A stretch of DNA of 37,781 nucleotides from Pirellulaceae bacterium (lineage in GTDB: Bacteria; Planctomycetota; Planctomycetia; Pirellulales; Pirellulaceae). The translations under genes and the position numbers were made by a program. Location of the stretch: positions 1 through 37,781 of the forward strand of contig JAHDXO010000085.1 of assembly GCA_023382975.1 (NCBI GenBank), written 5' to 3'. The stretch's first letter is position 1. The number at the start of each line of letters is the position of its first letter. Shown here piece after piece: positions 10,201-18,388 of this stretch. The notes below the pieces were generated by a model that had not been told where the DNA came from, did not search any database, and was given only the letters and a program-made list of their open reading frames with translations.

Positions 10201-11629
10201 GCGCGAGGCAACCGACGACCAGCCGGAATGCAATCCTTGGCGGCTCAAATTCAAAACCTTGTTTCACATGGCGAACGATTCGCACCATTTTCGCACGGCG
10301 GAAGAACTTCGGGCGGACGGCTACCGGCTGGAGTGCAATGTGTTCGTCGGCCCGCACGACCGGTATCTGCCGCTGTACGAGGCCAAGATGCTGCACCAGT
10401 TCGATCACCGCTTTTCGACCTACGAGGGCGCGACCGAAAAGCAGTTGAACGTCGGCATCCTGCCCCAACCAAGCGCCGAGCAGAAGGCGGACCCGTCGTT
10501 CGTCGTGCAGCCCCGTTACTGGGTGCGGGACGAGGTGGTGGAATCGGCCATCCCGAAGTATCCCGAACCGTTGGCCGCGGCCCTGCAGATTGAGCACACC
10601 GACAGCATCCGCCGAGTGCTACTATGGTGGGCCGCCGGTTTTCATCTGGCCAACGGCAACGAAGACGCCGCCACCCGTCTGCTGGTCACCGCGCGAAAGT
10701 CCAAGATCGAGAAGTCCGTCGCCAAGCTTTTGCCGCTCGACGACCCGCTCGCCACGTGCCGCGAGTTACACGACAAGTTCCCTTTGAACGGCGAAGACGC
10801 CACCGCGATTGAACAGCAGCACGAACAACCGGAAGATCTCGCCCGAGCACTGGTCGTGCGATTCAGCCCGAAGTGGTTGATGGGGTGGCGCGATATCTGC
10901 CGTGCGACGGATGAACGCACGCTCATTGCAGGTCTCGCCCCGCGCACTGCCGTGGGTCACAAATTTCAACTCATCTTTTCCCTGAGAAGTCAAGAACTGC
11001 GACTGCCTTTTCTGGCGAACCTGAATTCTCTGGTGTTGGACTATGTGGCTCGTCAAAAGCTAGGCGGCACGTCTTTTTCGTATTTCATCATGCGCCAGTT
11101 GCCCATTCTTTCCCCGGAACTGCTTTCGTCTCGGGCTTTCGATCTAAGATTTCCGGTGGAGTTATTGGCCTCTCGTACCCTCGAACTAACATGCACGGCG
11201 AATGACGTTCTATCTATGCGGTGCGGTACGATCCAGCCTGCCACGCCCTTCGCGTGGGACGAAGACCGCCGATTCGAAATCCGTTGTGAGCTTGACGCGG
11301 CGATGTTTCACTTGTACTTGCCGGCCGACCCGAACGGCGGCTGGCGGCGGGCCGACGGGGAGACGGACGAGCAGCTTGCCGCATTGACGCGCCACTTTCC
11401 CACGCCGCGCGACGCCGTGGCGTTCATCCTGGACCAATTCCCCATCACCCGCGACAAGGACATCAAGGCGCACGGCGTCTACCGAACCAAAGACCGCATT
11501 CTGGAAATCTACGACCAAATGCTCACTGCTCAGCGCACGGCCCAGCCGTATCAAACTCGGCTCGTCCCCCCGCCGGGCGATCTCAGCGCGGGTTCTTGCT
11601 GTACACCTAGCCCAAACGGAATTAACTGA
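7259..11629 (+). CDS. Class I N6-adenine DNA methyltransferase, DrmMI/PglX-like
   Basis: A 1456-residue methyltransferase expected to mark host DNA by N6-adenine methylation. The ATG at 7259 follows the helicase stop by two bases; a TTG at 7253 is an alternative start. The N-terminal 400 residues (LLGYELRYNPKAYEVDG, QEYLNRTENLWGVVTNG) resemble the N-terminal region of Eco57I/PglX-type enzymes, but I see no D...ExK catalytic set, so it is probably not a nuclease. GSYYTPPQLVNEVI precedes the AdoMet motif I DPACGSGHFLLAAARRI (from Asp504), and the catalytic motif IV is NPPWERVKLQ (Asn762). About 250 residues of helical insert separate the two. The C-terminal 500 residues (LNSLVLDYVARQKLGG, FIMRQLPILSPE) look like a target-recognition region. 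BREX PglX is an alternative family, but no other BREX gene is present. Confidence 0.9.
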   Translation: MSLYPSIRIEGALLGSDVLDQLVSGELPGQRPADFGLEGKRNLTDEIAATFANARALWGVYQHRLDRLKSDDLATSVTRDAWAIPFLGLLGYELRYNPKAYEVDGLTFAISHRAGESVETPPVHIVGLRQPLGRVPPSGRPRLAPHSLVQEYLNRTENLWGVVTNGATLRLLRDCTFVRRQAYIEFDLPGMLEEKRFQDFAALYRLLHRSRLPRGVEDANDCFLEKYFAHSIEQGGRVREHLRDGVEECLILLGNGFLRHPANEELRQWVAPGYNDPDRISEPAFYRQLLILVYRFLFLLVSEDRGLLSPDPLYRQHYGVARLRRLLDHRSAFTDHDDLWQSLRVLWLVLTHEQPQAALNNRTMAAALGLPVLNGDLFARQKLDQCTISNRDLLEAFWRLAWYQESPTSPPRRVNYAALDVEELGSVYESLLELHPLIDCTATRHPTFDFIKGGGRKETGSYYTPPQLVNEVIQSALDPVIADRLAAAKPTGRERALLSIRVCDPACGSGHFLLAAARRIGKELARIRTGEDEPSPERIREAVRDAVSHCIYGVDRNPLAVDLCRVALWLEGHTADKPLTFLDHRIRCGDSLVGVFDLEVLQEGIPDEAFSPLEGDDRAVARELARQNREERRGARDLFDDRRGAELVELQQHSRELDAIADDCPEAIRRKKNLFEQSHADPAWLHRKELCDLWTAAFFQPLQPDTPTITTAVLDQYTGGRRDDERLMSRARVVSKLQRFFHWPLEFPEVFADGGFDVLLSNPPWERVKLQEQEFFATRDARIATAKNKAARAKLIQQLPKDNPPLHREFVEALRAAGGASTLLRGGGRFPLTGRGDINTYAVFAELASSAINGHGRAGLILPKGIATDDTTKHFFGSIVSSGRLVDLIGFENEEFIFPAIDHRVTFCKMTIAGIDTGEHRSRIGFFIRRFSQLSEEQRFFSLDKSEFWLLNPNTGNCPIFRTQADAELTKAIYRRVPVLWREATDDQPECNPWRLKFKTLFHMANDSHHFRTAEELRADGYRLECNVFVGPHDRYLPLYEAKMLHQFDHRFSTYEGATEKQLNVGILPQPSAEQKADPSFVVQPRYWVRDEVVESAIPKYPEPLAAALQIEHTDSIRRVLLWWAAGFHLANGNEDAATRLLVTARKSKIEKSVAKLLPLDDPLATCRELHDKFPLNGEDATAIEQQHEQPEDLARALVVRFSPKWLMGWRDICRATDERTLIAGLAPRTAVGHKFQLIFSLRSQELRLPFLANLNSLVLDYVARQKLGGTSFSYFIMRQLPILSPELLSSRAFDLRFPVELLASRTLELTCTANDVLSMRCGTIQPATPFAWDEDRRFEIRCELDAAMFHLYLPADPNGGWRRADGETDEQLAALTRHFPTPRDAVAFILDQFPITRDKDIKAHGVYRTKDRILEIYDQMLTAQRTAQPYQTRLVPPPGDLSAGSCCTPSPNGIN

Positions 11630-11663
11630 AGGAACACTGATCCTTGCGGAAAAGGAGTCGCAC

Positions 11664-12818
11664 ATGCACCTGAAACTAGCGAACGTTGGCCAGATCGTCG
11701 AGGCCGATCTCCGATTCGGGGACTTGACGGTGTTCGTCGGCCCGCAGGCCACGGGTAAGAGCATTGCGTTGCAATTCTTGAAGTTGATGGTCGATGCGGG
11801 ACATGTTCAGGACGAACTCAGCCGTTACGGGCTGGACTGGTCCGGCCGTGTGCCCGAATTCTTCGACATCTATTTCGGCGAAGGGATGCGATCGCTCTGG
11901 GACGATGAGCAGAGTGCCGTGACGTGGAACAGCAAGGCCATCGACGTTCCGAAGCTGGTGGGACGCAGACAGCGAAACAAGGACGAATCGCTGTTCTTCA
12001 TCCCGGCTCAGCGAGTCCTGACGCTCCGCGACGGATGGCCGCGGCCGTTTACCGATTACTCCCCCGGCGATCCGTTCGCGGTGCGGGAGTACAGCGAGCG
12101 ACTGCGGACACTAGTCGAGAAGGAATTCGGCGCGAACGAGAATCTTTTCCCGCAGGATCGACGGCTCAAGAAGGAGTTCCGGGACATGCTGGAACGCAGC
12201 GTGTTCGCCAAGTTTCGCTTGCAGGTGGATAAGTCCCGCGTCCAAAAAAGACTGGTGCTGGAGACTTCCGGCGGATCGCTGCCGTACATGGTGTGGTCGG
12301 CGGGGCAGCGCGAGTTCGTACCGTTGCTGCTGGGGCTGTATTGGCTGATGCCGCCAACCAAGGTCTCGCGACGGGGGGATATCGAATGGGTCGTGCTGGA
12401 GGAATTGGAGATGGGCCTGCACCCGCGGGCGATCAGCGTGCTGTTGTTGATGGTACTGGAGTTGGTTGCACGCGGCTACCGCGTCTGTCTGTCGACTCAC
12501 TCGCCCCAGATCCTGGAAGCCGTGTGGGCGCTGCGGCACTTGAAAGCCAACGGCGCATCGCCATCGTCCCTGCTGGCGTTGTTCGGTGCGCCAAGCACCC
12601 ATCCGTTGCAGAAGCTGGCGGAAAGCGTGATGACCAAGACGTTCAGAGTTCATTACTTCGATCCCGTGACGGGACGCACGAAGGACATTTCGAACCTGGA
12701 CCCCGACGCCGAAGAAAGCGGAGATGGAGGCTGGGGAGGCTTGACCGAATTCAGCGGGCGCGCGAATGCCGCCGTTGCGCGGGCGGTCGCGAATTCGGGA
12801 CGGGAGGCGGAGCGGTGA
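11664..12818 (+). CDS. AAA/ABC-type ATPase (RecF/OLD-like)
   Basis: A 384-residue ATPase of the structural-maintenance/RecF type. A ribosome site AAGGAG lies ahead of the ATG. Seen motifs: Walker A GPQATGKS near residue 29, a signature-like WSAGQREFVPLLLG in the place of LSGGQ, Walker B WVVLEELEMGLHPRA, and the H-loop LSTHSPQILE. These follow the standard order of AAA_15/AAA_21 proteins. There is no TOPRIM domain after the H-loop, so it is not an intact OLD nuclease or GajA. The gene's last four bases overlap the next gene, which suggests the two products work as a pair. Such an ATPase is not part of canonical DISARM; it may act as a sensor or regulate an effector. Its membership in the operon is supported by the short 34-bp gap after the methyltransferase. 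Confidence 0.88.
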   Translation: MHLKLANVGQIVEADLRFGDLTVFVGPQATGKSIALQFLKLMVDAGHVQDELSRYGLDWSGRVPEFFDIYFGEGMRSLWDDEQSAVTWNSKAIDVPKLVGRRQRNKDESLFFIPAQRVLTLRDGWPRPFTDYSPGDPFAVREYSERLRTLVEKEFGANENLFPQDRRLKKEFRDMLERSVFAKFRLQVDKSRVQKRLVLETSGGSLPYMVWSAGQREFVPLLLGLYWLMPPTKVSRRGDIEWVVLEELEMGLHPRAISVLLLMVLELVARGYRVCLSTHSPQILEAVWALRHLKANGASPSSLLALFGAPSTHPLQKLAESVMTKTFRVHYFDPVTGRTKDISNLDPDAEESGDGGWGGLTEFSGRANAAVARAVANSGREAER

Positions 12819-13291
12819 AATTCAAACAAGCTGTCGAGCAGACTCCCGAGGTCAAAGATGCGTTTCGCAACGGGCTGCAAGCGCTGCGCAGGCGGGACAA
12901 ATCCCATATTGCCGCGCTAGACACGCGACGCATTACAGGCAGCGTCGACGTGGATGCTGCGGTGAACGATCTGTACCAGAATGATCCAAGGTGGGACTAT
13001 GCTGTCGGCCATCGTCCCGCCAACCGTGACGAAGAAGTGGTGTACTGGATCGAGATTCATCCGGCGAACGACCGTGCGGTGGATGAGGTACTCGCGAAAC
13101 TGGAGTGGCTTAAACGCTGGCTCAAGGACCGGGCCCCAAAGTTGAACGAGATGCAACGCGAGTTCATCTGGGTTTCCAGTGGCGCGACCTCCTTCACGTT
13201 GACTTCCCCGCAGCAGAAGCGATTCGCGTTGCTCGGTCTTCAGCACAAAGGTCGCGTCTTCCAGATCCCCGACAAAGGGCCCGTGCAATAA
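12815..13291 (+). CDS. Small unknown protein paired with the ATPase
   Basis: A 158-residue protein I do not recognise. It starts at a GTG at 12815 overlapping the ATPase stop (GTGA), with GGAGG eight to twelve bases upstream, so translation is probably coupled. The same frame is open much further upstream, but that part lies inside the ATPase gene. Composition: charged N-terminal helix (KFKQAVEQTPEVKDAFRNG), then DYAVGHRPANRDEEVVYWI with EIHPAND, a helix LAKLEWLKRWLKDRAPKL, and a beta-rich end. The strand-acid pattern (Asp ... YWIEIH) vaguely recalls a PD-(D/E)XK nuclease core, with His where Lys is usual; that is a guess. Its position between an OLD-like ATPase and a large helicase suggests an effector or adaptor. 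The next gene starts 10 bp downstream. Confidence 0.75.
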   Translation: MKFKQAVEQTPEVKDAFRNGLQALRRRDKSHIAALDTRRITGSVDVDAAVNDLYQNDPRWDYAVGHRPANRDEEVVYWIEIHPANDRAVDEVLAKLEWLKRWLKDRAPKLNEMQREFIWVSSGATSFTLTSPQQKRFALLGLQHKGRVFQIPDKGPVQ

Positions 13292-13301
13292 AAGGACGAC
13301 C

Positions 13302-16300
13302 ATGAGTATTTTCGATCTGCACACGACGGTTCTGGGCGACTACCGCGATTTTGTCCGGTCGTTTTTCACGATCGCCGACGATCGGGCGCGGGAGTTTGTC
13401 GATCGGTCGCTGGTCGAAGAGGCGCGGCTGTGGCCCGACTTCTTGCTCCAGGTCAGTCCTTCGTATGCCCGCGCCGATACGGTGGACGATCTAGCCGCTC
13501 GTGGCGCACTGCACCAGCAGGCGGCGCAGATCTTCCGCACGCCTGACGGGCAGCCGTTCCGGTTGTACCAGCACCAGATCGAGGCGCTGAACATGGCGCA
13601 TTCCGGGCACAGCTACGTGGTAACCAGCGGAACCGGCTCGGGGAAGAGCCTGACGTATTTCCTGCCGATCATCGACGGCCTGTTGCGCAATCCGCCGACG
13701 GGCGACCGGGTGTGCGCGTTGGTGGTCTATCCCATGAACGCGCTGGTCAACTCGCAGATTCAGGCTCTCGAAAAGCTGAAGGATGGATACCAGCGGCGCA
13801 CGGGCACTCCTTTCCCGGTGACGTTCGCCAAGTACACGGGCGAGACCTCGGATACCGTGCGCAACGAAATGCGGAACCATCCTCCGCAGATCATGCTGAC
13901 CAACTATGTGATGGCGGAATTGATGCTGGTACGGCCCGAGGATCAGCGTTTTCTGGACCGGACGGGCGGCGGCTTGCGGTTCCTGGTGTTCGACGAGCTC
14001 CACACGTATCGAGGCCGCCAAGGGGCCGACGTGGCCATGCTGATCCGCCGGCTGAAACAGCGCTGCGCCGCACCGGGACTTGTCCACGTGGGAACCAGTG
14101 CGACGATGGTGGCGAACCGTGAAGCCACACCGGCCGAGCGGCGGGCGACGGTGGCGGAGTTTGCCACGCGGCTGTTCGGCCATACGCTGGACGGTAGCCA
14201 GGTGATCGAGGAGACGCTGGTCACGTTCACCGAGGGCGGATCGCCGTCGCGCGACGAGTTGGCCGCATCGTTGGCCGCGCCGGTCCCGGCGACGATCGAA
14301 GCGTTTCGCCGCAACGCGCTGGCGCGGTGGGTCGAGGCCGAGTTCGGGGTCGAGCCGGAAGAAGGCGGGCGTCTGAAACGCCGCGTGCCCCGCACGCTGG
14401 CCGTCGCCGCAGCTCGGCTGGCCGAGTCCAGCGGGGTGGCGCTGGGGGATTGCGAAGCTTGCTTGCGGCAATTGCTGGACCGCGGGGGCGAACTGGTGCG
14501 CGACGATGGAGGACGCGCGTTCGCTTTCAAGCTGCACCAGTTCATCGGCCAAGGACGGGCGCTGTTCGCCACGTTGGAAGCTGCGTCTTCGCGCGAGTTC
14601 TCGCTGGAAGGCCAGATTCTGGCTGGCGGCGGACGGATTTATGCGCCGGTCAAGTTCTGCCGCCAGTGCGGTCAGGACTACTATCACGTGCTGCAATCGA
14701 CCGGGCGTTTCCTGCCTCATCCCGTAGGCATCGAAGGCATCGACGACGATAATCATCCGGGGTATTTGATGCTCGCGCCGGATACGAACGATTGGAGCGA
14801 TGCGCGGCTGCCGGTGGAATGGTACGACGCGCGCGGCCGCTTGCTCCGCACCTGGCGCGACCGCGTGCCCGAGGCGGTTTGGGTTGCTCCGGACGGCAGC
14901 TTCTGGCCGCATCCGCGCGAGGGAGCGGTCAAGATGTGGTGGCAGCCGGGTTTCTATCTGTGCCTGAACTGCGGCGAGTACTACGACGGGCGGGCTAGGG
15001 ACTTCAGCAAACTGGCATCGCTTTCCAGCGAAGCGCGCAGCAGCGCCACCACCGTCTTGGCCACATCGCTGCTGCGGCATTCCGGCGGGCCGGACAATCC
15101 ACGCGACAAGTTGCTGTCGTTTACCGACAACCGCCAGGACGCATCGCTGCAGGCCGGGCATTTCAACGACTTCGTGCATGTGTCGTTGCTGCGCTCCGCG
15201 CTGTATGCGGCCTTGCTGCGCGAAAACGAAGTGACGTTCGACCGTGTCGCCCGGGCGGTCATCTCCGCCTGTGGGCTGGCCCTGCGCGACGTTGCCCGGA
15301 ACGCGGAACTCGACCCTGCCTCGCCGGCAGCTCAAGAGGTCTGGCGCGTTTTCACCGAGTTGACCGAGTACCGATTGTACGAAGATCTGCGGCGAGGCTG
15401 GCGCGTCGTCCAGCCGAATCTGGAGCACGTGGGTCTGCTGCGGGTCGGATACCGTGGGCTGGAGTCCCTGTGTGCCGCCGACGAACGATGGGCGTTTTCG
15501 CCGCACGTGGCGGCATTGGCTGCCAACGAGCGGGAGACGGTGACCCGGGCGATCTTGGACCAATTCCGCCGCAAACTGGCCGTTTCGTCCCGCTGTCTGC
15601 TGGAAACCGCTCAGCAACAGATACGGCGTCGCTCCGAGCAGCATCTGAACGAGTACTGGGGACTGGACCCGGACATCAACGAGCTGCGCGTCGCCAACCG
15701 GTTCGTGCGGCTTGGCCAATCGCAACGGGCCGTCGAAGGATTCAGCCTGGGCGATCGCAGCGCCATTGGTAAGTTTTTGCGCGGCCGGTGGGGGATCAGC
15801 ACGGGCGATTATCCCGCGTTCATCGACAATTTCCTGCAACTGCTCGTCGGCCAGGGACTGTTGATCCGGCTCGAACCTGTCGAGGACCATCAGTTCTTCC
15901 AACTGGATTCGGCTTGCTTGCTGTGGCAGTTGGCCGAGGGAACACCTCCGCCGGTCGATCCGATGTACGCGCGTCGGGCTGTGGGCGGAGGCTACGTGGA
16001 TGCGGCGCCGCCGGTGAACCGCTTCTTTCAGAATTTCTACCGCGAGGCGGCGGACGCTCTAGCGGCTTTTGAAGCCCGCGAGCATACGGCGCAGGTGGTC
16101 AAACCCGGAGAGCGCGAACGCCGCGAACGGCGGTTCCGTTGGGAGGATGGCGACCTGCGGAAAGAGCAGGAACTGGGCAGACGGCTACCCTACCTTGTGT
16201 GTTCGCCGACAATGGAACTGGGCGTCGACATCGCCGATTTGGATCTAGTCCACATGCGGAACGTGCCGCCCACCCCAGCGAATTATGCGCAGCGCAGTGG

Positions 16301-18365
16301 CCGAGCGGGCCGTCAGGGACAGCCGGGCCTAGTGTTCACGTACTGCGGCGCGTTAAACAGCCACGACCAGTACTTCTTCCGGCGTCGAGAGGAGATGGTG
16401 GCCGGCAGCGTGCGACCCCCGCGGCTCGACTTGGCGAACGAGGCGCTGGTACGGGCTCATGTCCAAGCCGTCTGGTTGGCTCAAGTCCGACTGAACTTGG
16501 GGCAGACCATCGAAACCGTGATCGATACGGAGCTGGAGGAATTGCCCTTGCGCGAGAACGAGGCCGGCCAGATCCAACTCGGAGCCGCCGCCAGACACGA
16601 GCTGCGCGAGCGCGTCCGCCAGATACTGTCGCCCGATGCCGGAATTCTGAACGCCACCGGATGGTTTCATGAAGCGTGGGTCGAGCGTGTGCTGGACGAG
16701 GCACCGGAGCGGTTCGACCGCGCCTTTGACCGCTGGCGCGAACTGTACCGGGCCGCCACGCGCCAGTTCTTGGAATCGAGCACGGCGCTGTTGCGCGCGC
16801 GACGTCCGGACGATCAAGCAATCGCCACCGCCCGTCAGCAAGAGGCGCGACGCCAGTTGAACTTGTTGCTTCAAGTCGGCGTCAGCCGCGAGGAAGGCGA
16901 TTTCTATCCCTATCGCTATCTGGCCAGCGAAGGCTTTCTCCCAGGCTACAATTTTCCGGCACTTCCGGTACGAGCCTGGGTGCCGCGCGACGAAGGCGAG
17001 TTCATCGGTCGTCCGCGGTTCTTGGCATTGCGCGAATTCGGGCCCGGCAACATCATCTATCACGAGGGCGCCAAATGGGAAATCGTCAGCTTCCAATCTC
17101 CGCCCGGCGGGCTCGACGAACGCCGCAGCCAGAAACGCCTGTGCGATACCTGCGGGGCCTACGGCGACCACACGCTGGATCTGTGTTCAGTGTGTCAGAC
17201 CCGCTTCGACGGCTCGAACAGCCAATTGGTCTCCTTGCTGGAGATGCCAAATGTTCGCGTCCGTCGCAGGGAACGGATCACCTGTGACGAAGAAGAACGG
17301 CGGCGCCGGGGATACGACTTGGCGACGTGTTTCCAATTCTCCCAGGATCCGGCAACCGCACGTGTCCAGCAGGCCGATGTGACAGTCGGCGATACGCCAG
17401 TCTTGCGTCTGATCTACGCGCCGGCAGCGACGATCTTGCGCGTCAATCACGGCTGGCGGGCGACCGGTCAGAACGGATTCTTGCTGGATTTTGAGAGCGG
17501 GGAGATCCTGACAAGTCCCCCCGCCGCTGGAAACGCACCGCCCCGGGCGCGAAGGATCGACCGCGTGAAGCTGGCCGTCCAAGGAACCCAGAACCTGTTG
17601 CTCGTCCGGTTCTTACGGCCCGATCTGGTCGACGATGAAGCACTTCAGTCAACTCTGCAGTACGCCCTGCAGCGGGGCTGCGAACAGTTGTTTCAACTGG
17701 AAGAATCGGAACTGGCGGCGGAACGGATCGGAAGTGGGTTGCACCGCACCGTCCTGCTGTACGAAGCGACCGAAGGCGGCGCGGGCGTCTTGCGGCGTTT
17801 GGTGGAGGAGGCCGATGTCATCGGTCGAGTCGCGGCGGAGGCATTAGAGCGATGTCACTTCGACCCTCAGGGGAATGACATCAAGCCCGATTGTCAAGCA
17901 GCCTGTTACGAGTGCTTGTTGAGCTTCAACAACCAGCACGACGCCTTGCAACTCGATCGCCACCGCATCCGGTCGGTATTGCTCGATTTGCTGAACAGCC
18001 GGTCGCTGTTGCGGATCGGAGGCAGGGATTGGGGCGATCATCTGGCATGGCTTCGGTCGTTGACAGATTCTCGCTCGGATCTCGAACGCGACTTCCTGGA
18101 TGTCTTGGCGGCGGGGCGTCACCGGTTGCCGGACGAAGCGCAGCGGGCCATCGACGAACCGCGCTGCATCCCCGACTTCTTCTACCACCCCAACGTCTGC
18201 GTCTTCTGCGACGGTTCCGTCCACGACGATCCCGCCCTGGCGGCGCGAGACTCCCAACTACGCTACGAACTGCTCGCCCGCGGTTACCGCGTAATCGTCA
18301 TCCGCTATGATCGCCCGATTCCAGACCAAGTGGAAGAACATGCCGAGGTCTTTGGTCAGGCGTGA
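13302..18365 (+). CDS. Large COG1205-type helicase with DUF1998-like Cys cluster and nuclease-like tail
   Basis: A 1687-residue protein, probably the core of the defence system. AAGGA precedes the ATG. The N-terminal helicase half has YQHQIEALNMAHSG, Walker A TSGTGSGKS (Lys115), VVYPMNALVNSQ, DELH box FDELHTYRGRQGAD (Asp231) and GTSATMV. The second half, near residues 960-1010, has SPTMELGVDIADLDL and QRSGRAGRQGQPG. Cysteine pairs at CRQCG (453), CLNCG (554), CDTCG (1281) with CSVC, and the terminal cluster CQAACYECLLSFNNQ (from 1531), are features of the COG1205/DUF1998 group (MrfA, DruE, DISARM DrmA+DrmB). The size equals DrmA plus DrmB, so a fusion is plausible; Druantia DruE is the main alternative. 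The last 80 residues (IPDFFYHPNVCVFCDGS, then RDSQLRYELLARGYRVIVI) look like a Vsr/DUF559-type nuclease fold. Confidence 0.88.
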   Translation: MSIFDLHTTVLGDYRDFVRSFFTIADDRAREFVDRSLVEEARLWPDFLLQVSPSYARADTVDDLAARGALHQQAAQIFRTPDGQPFRLYQHQIEALNMAHSGHSYVVTSGTGSGKSLTYFLPIIDGLLRNPPTGDRVCALVVYPMNALVNSQIQALEKLKDGYQRRTGTPFPVTFAKYTGETSDTVRNEMRNHPPQIMLTNYVMAELMLVRPEDQRFLDRTGGGLRFLVFDELHTYRGRQGADVAMLIRRLKQRCAAPGLVHVGTSATMVANREATPAERRATVAEFATRLFGHTLDGSQVIEETLVTFTEGGSPSRDELAASLAAPVPATIEAFRRNALARWVEAEFGVEPEEGGRLKRRVPRTLAVAAARLAESSGVALGDCEACLRQLLDRGGELVRDDGGRAFAFKLHQFIGQGRALFATLEAASSREFSLEGQILAGGGRIYAPVKFCRQCGQDYYHVLQSTGRFLPHPVGIEGIDDDNHPGYLMLAPDTNDWSDARLPVEWYDARGRLLRTWRDRVPEAVWVAPDGSFWPHPREGAVKMWWQPGFYLCLNCGEYYDGRARDFSKLASLSSEARSSATTVLATSLLRHSGGPDNPRDKLLSFTDNRQDASLQAGHFNDFVHVSLLRSALYAALLRENEVTFDRVARAVISACGLALRDVARNAELDPASPAAQEVWRVFTELTEYRLYEDLRRGWRVVQPNLEHVGLLRVGYRGLESLCAADERWAFSPHVAALAANERETVTRAILDQFRRKLAVSSRCLLETAQQQIRRRSEQHLNEYWGLDPDINELRVANRFVRLGQSQRAVEGFSLGDRSAIGKFLRGRWGISTGDYPAFIDNFLQLLVGQGLLIRLEPVEDHQFFQLDSACLLWQLAEGTPPPVDPMYARRAVGGGYVDAAPPVNRFFQNFYREAADALAAFEAREHTAQVVKPGERERRERRFRWEDGDLRKEQELGRRLPYLVCSPTMELGVDIADLDLVHMRNVPPTPANYAQRSGRAGRQGQPGLVFTYCGALNSHDQYFFRRREEMVAGSVRPPRLDLANEALVRAHVQAVWLAQVRLNLGQTIETVIDTELEELPLRENEAGQIQLGAAARHELRERVRQILSPDAGILNATGWFHEAWVERVLDEAPERFDRAFDRWRELYRAATRQFLESSTALLRARRPDDQAIATARQQEARRQLNLLLQVGVSREEGDFYPYRYLASEGFLPGYNFPALPVRAWVPRDEGEFIGRPRFLALREFGPGNIIYHEGAKWEIVSFQSPPGGLDERRSQKRLCDTCGAYGDHTLDLCSVCQTRFDGSNSQLVSLLEMPNVRVRRRERITCDEEERRRRGYDLATCFQFSQDPATARVQQADVTVGDTPVLRLIYAPAATILRVNHGWRATGQNGFLLDFESGEILTSPPAAGNAPPRARRIDRVKLAVQGTQNLLLVRFLRPDLVDDEALQSTLQYALQRGCEQLFQLEESELAAERIGSGLHRTVLLYEATEGGAGVLRRLVEEADVIGRVAAEALERCHFDPQGNDIKPDCQAACYECLLSFNNQHDALQLDRHRIRSVLLDLLNSRSLLRIGGRDWGDHLAWLRSLTDSRSDLERDFLDVLAAGRHRLPDEAQRAIDEPRCIPDFFYHPNVCVFCDGSVHDDPALAARDSQLRYELLARGYRVIVIRYDRPIPDQVEEHAEVFGQA

Positions 18366-18388
18366 CACTCAGTGTTTGCCCGGACGAC

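Noticed and set aside
8861..10597. Long open frame on the minus strand (578 codons) inside the methyltransferase gene
   Set aside because: It is antisense to a gene with clear methyltransferase motifs, has no recognised domain, and is the kind of shadow frame expected in GC-rich DNA.
13491..15902. Long open frame on the minus strand (803 codons) inside the large helicase gene
   Set aside because: Antisense to a gene with full helicase motifs; Gln/Arg/Pro/Ala-rich shadow sequence with no recognised motif.
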